A stretch of 64,000 bases of DNA from Paenibacillus sp. HWE-109 (lineage in GTDB: Bacteria > Bacillota > Bacilli > Paenibacillales > NBRC-103111), in NCBI RefSeq assembly GCF_022163125.1, contig NZ_CP091881.1:7883501-7947500 (forward strand), read 5' to 3'. Each line of letters begins with the position of its first letter. The first letter of the stretch is position 1. A program made the translations under genes and the position numbers. The notes beneath the pieces were generated by a model. That model saw nothing but the letters and a program-made list of their open reading frames with translations. It was not told the origin of the DNA and searched no databases. Of this stretch, positions 62,205 through 64,000 are shown in pieces.

Positions 62205-62425
62205 GCGGAGTTCCTCCAGCTGCCTCGTGAGGACGTAAGGGAACTACGGTCCGCTATTCTAGCCAAAAGTGTCAGTATCGGGAAGTTGAGGGAACTACAG
62301 TACGTTATTTTGTTGTTTTGTGGGGATTTTTACTCTTTTTGTGGAAATAAGACCCTGTAGTTCCGCTATACCCCTCGCATCCCTACTTTTTGCCTAATTA
62401 GCGTCCCCTAGTTCCCTTACTAGGT
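62205..62425. repeat. GTTCC/GGAAC hairpin cluster
   Basis: The best element is GGAACTACAG (62291-62300) with CTGTAGTTCC (62355-62364), a 4x4 internal loop, and inner TTATTT/AAATAA (62305-62310, 62345-62350). A partial copy GGAACTACGG starts near 62240 and another GTTCCC is near 62411. Same architecture as the arrays at 15.1 and 33.0 kb but a different sequence. Confidence 0.7.
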
Positions 62426-62516
62426 TTTGCCGCTAAGAAGAGGCTGATCGAGCAGAGCGGCGAAGCCATATTTCTTATGACCAAAATCAAAGAACTGATC
62501 GTGGAAAAGAAAACAG

Positions 62517-63106
62517 TTATTTTTCATCCTTAGAAAGGATTAACTCATTAACGCGTAAAGTTGTATTATCTACACACAAATAAACTTCATTGCAGGCTTT
62601 GGAGAAATACTTCAAGACGTTTGAATTTAGTAATTGGTTAGAGAATAACCAATTAGGATAAAGTTGCACATATTTCTTATCAGAATACATTCCTTTTATA
62701 TGATTCCATATTTCACCGAATTCCTGAATATGATTTTGGGTTACCAAATCTTCATAAATAGGCGCCTCAAATTTGCGGCTTAATTTTACATACCTAATAT
62801 TACCGGATGAAATAGATACTCCGTGATACTCTTCGATGTTACGATACGCACATTTAGAAAATGACAAAGTAGTTTTCTGATCTTTTCTTCATTTAGATTT
62901 ATATAATCTGTCAGTGTTATGATGATACAGATTTCCGTTGTTTTAAATATATATGGAGCGATATAATATTCTGGTAATGGGGATAATTTATCTTCAATTT
63001 CATTTGTGGGTGGAACAGCTGAAAAGTGAGTATCTACATATTGAAAATACTCAGTTTTAGTTTTTTGTTTTAGAAGACTGCTATCCATATCTTCAAAATA
63101 GATCAT
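62517..63106 (-). pseudogene. Hypothetical gene broken by a one-base frameshift
   Basis: ATG 63106 has AAGGAG at 8-base spacing. The frame reads 106 codons to 62786. A second frame covering 62867-62517 continues with protein-like sequence. Adding one base to the four-base A run at 62858-62861 (T run on the coding strand) joins them as ...KLLCHFSKCAYRNIEEYHG... into one protein of about 195 residues. No family recognised; no signal peptide or membrane segment. Low GC compared with flanking genes, consistent with foreign cargo. A sequencing error or programmed slippage are alternatives. Confidence 0.6.
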
Positions 63107-63292
63107 TAATGCAACTCCTTAATTTGTGGATCCCAATAAAGCACCAGTAAGGTTCTCAGTTACCTTAGTGAGATGAACATATTTGATTTATACAAATTTA
63201 TGAAATAATTTCACTAATTAACAATGATACCTCTTGCGTTTCAAATAATAAACCTAAAACATGTAGAAATTTGTTTGAATTCATTTAGACGT

Positions 63293-63385
63293 TCTCCGTT
63301 CGTATCGTGAACGAAGTTGAGAATGTAAACCGTATTGTGTACGACATTACGTCGAAGCCGTCTGCTACGATTGAGTGGGAATAGG
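63293..63385 (+). pseudogene. Right 93-bp copy of the guaA 3' end
   Basis: It matches 62015-62107 with two substitutions. It keeps the reading frame of the last 30 guaA codons and the stop. It has no start or promoter, so it is a displaced fragment. It is followed 10 bases later by a strong terminator, probably the original guaA terminator. Confidence 0.9.
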
Positions 63386-63393
63386 ATAGTCAG

Positions 63394-63443
63394 AAAAGAC
63401 GAACGTTATGGGAAAAAATACCCTTGGAATGTTCGTCTTTTTT
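63394..63443 (+). terminator. Probable original guaA terminator
   Basis: AAAAGACGAAC (63394-63404) pairs with GTTCGTCTTTT (63431-63441), inner GGG/CCC, followed by T residues. Confidence 0.85.
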
Positions 63444-63490
63444 ATTGACAGCAGCTTAGTTCCCTACTAAAATGTGAAATGGATAACAGT

Positions 63491-63560
63491 TTTTCGTATA
63501 ATCTTGGGGATTGGCCCGAGAGTTTCTACGAGATCACCGCAAATGATCTGGCTACGAAAA
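63491..63560 (+). promoter_or_regulatory. Guanine (purine) riboswitch aptamer
   Basis: P1 is TTTTCGTA (63491-63498) with TACGAAAA (63553-63560). P2 CTTGGG/CCCGAG has loop GATTGG. J2/3 is AGTTTCTAC, and P3 AGATCA/TGATCT has loop CCGCAAA. J3/1 reads GGCTACG, so the specificity position is C (guanine type); the preceding base is G where A is usual. The loop-loop GG and CC needed for tertiary contact are present. Confidence 0.88.
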
Positions 63561-63644
63561 AAAGGAACGGTATCTGTATGAGTTACTACTACACTTTGCA
63601 CCTAGCATCGAAGGCAGCTCTCATATAGAAGCTCCTTTTTCGTA

Positions 63645-63676
63645 CCCGGAATCAGCATTACGATTCCGGGTTTTTT
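63645..63676 (+). terminator. Riboswitch expression-platform terminator
   Basis: CCCGGAATC (63645-63653) and GATTCCGGG (63662-63670) are perfect arms followed by six T residues, 37 bases before the permease start. Confidence 0.9.
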
Positions 63677-63712
63677 GCTGTTCCCCACCATACGTTTAGG
63701 AGGAGTAGGAAG

Positions 63713-64000
63713 ATGGATCGCTTTTTTAAACTGAAACAAAACGGTACGACCGTAAGAACAGAAATCATGGCGGGGATTACTACGTTCATGACGATGGCTT
63801 ACATCCTAGCAGTAAACCCGGACGTGCTTAGTGCTTTTAAATCGGGGGCTACCGGCGGTGACTGGACTTCGATTTTCTTGGCTACAGCGATTGCGGCGGG
63901 TGTAATGACCATTGCGATGGGATTGTTCGTTAATTTTCCTGTAGCGTTAGCTCCGGGAATGGGCCTCAATGCTTATTTCGCAACGATTATTTTAACTTCG
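63713..64000 (+). CDS. pbuG: NCS2/AzgA-type purine permease (3' end beyond window)
   Basis: The first 96 codons are visible. ATG 63713 follows AGGAGGAG at 63698-63705. RTEIMAGITTFMTMAYILAVNP and NFPVALAPGMGLNAYFA are typical of hypoxanthine/guanine permeases (PbuG/AzgA). The guanine riboswitch and terminator immediately upstream fit guanine-repressed uptake. The rest of the gene is outside the window. Confidence 0.9.
   Translation, partial: MDRFFKLKQNGTTVRTEIMAGITTFMTMAYILAVNPDVLSAFKSGATGGDWTSIFLATAIAAGVMTIAMGLFVNFPVALAPGMGLNAYFATIILTS

Larger units (their letters stand above)
62108..63292. mobile_element. Remnant of an element integrated at the guaA 3' end
   Basis: 1185 bases between the two guaA 3' copies. 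Largely AT-rich on its right side. It contains a terminator, a GTTCC/GGAAC hairpin cluster, a coding-like scrap on the plus strand and one frameshifted minus-strand gene. No integrase or excisionase is present, so it is either a decayed island or a passively carried fragment. guaA is a known island integration site in many bacteria, which supports the reading. Confidence 0.75.

Overview
The window looks like chromosomal DNA of a spore-forming Bacillota bacterium of the Paenibacillus type. The supporting signs are strong AGGAGG-like ribosome binding sites, a mid-GC genome with many sharp Rho-independent terminators, a BceRSAB-type two-component/ABC module, a SleB-type cell wall hydrolase, an SLH-domain protein, HelD, a YneF-family protein and long intergenic repeat arrays. 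No tRNA, rRNA, CRISPR array or complete insertion sequence was seen.

Layout. 1-4.6 kb: a truncated PAS-domain sensor, a TetR repressor divergent from a DUF2306 membrane protein, an MdtG-like MFS exporter and a GNAT acetyltransferase behind tandem cre-like sites. 4.7-12.9 kb: housekeeping genes (UPF0374 nucleotide phosphatase, signal peptidase I, queG, ogt, an HD-GYP-like protein, YneF, a second TetR, folE, dgt, an alpha/beta hydrolase). 13-19.2 kb: an IclR regulator, a CDF metal exporter, a repeat array, a SleB-like hydrolase and aconitase; the IclR promoter and the aconitase leader carry nearly the same palindrome. 19.4-30.4 kb: amidase, ddl, an MFS exporter with divergent TetR, uvsE, fabI, an inositol-phosphatase family gene, the KDG kinase/KDPG aldolase pair and a VOC-DinB fusion. 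30.6-41.9 kb: helD, an eight-unit palindrome array, glutamate synthase large subunit, a structured non-coding stretch, hemL and an LCP ligase. 42-49.3 kb: an ABC-2 exporter and a BceRSAB-like antibiotic sensing/detoxification operon. 49.5-60.5 kb: secreted and surface proteins, a peroxiredoxin, a chemoreceptor, a polysaccharide deacetylase and a MoxR-DUF58-transglutaminase operon. 60.5-64 kb: guaA, a 1.28-kb insertion bounded by a 93-bp duplication of the guaA 3' end, then a guanine riboswitch and the start of a purine permease gene.

The most unusual content is non-coding. (1) guaA is intact but followed by an AT-rich insert and a second copy of its last 30 codons together with what looks like the native terminator, the expected footprint of a site-specific integrating element that has lost its integrase. 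(2) Four intergenic regions (15.1, 19.4, 33.0 and 62.3 kb) carry unrelated sequences that all fold as a two-tier stem (outer arm of 8-11 bp, small internal loop, inner arm of 4-6 bp, long terminal loop). Two of them are tandem arrays with periods of 113 and about 80 bp. (3) Downstream of hemL lies a region with at least five hairpins, a possible 7-nt kissing-loop contact and a minus-strand terminator, a candidate structured RNA. (4) Several genes switch abruptly between ordinary and very GC-rich composition inside the coding frame.

All calls come from reading the sequence by eye; family assignments rest on motifs and overall resemblance, with no database search.
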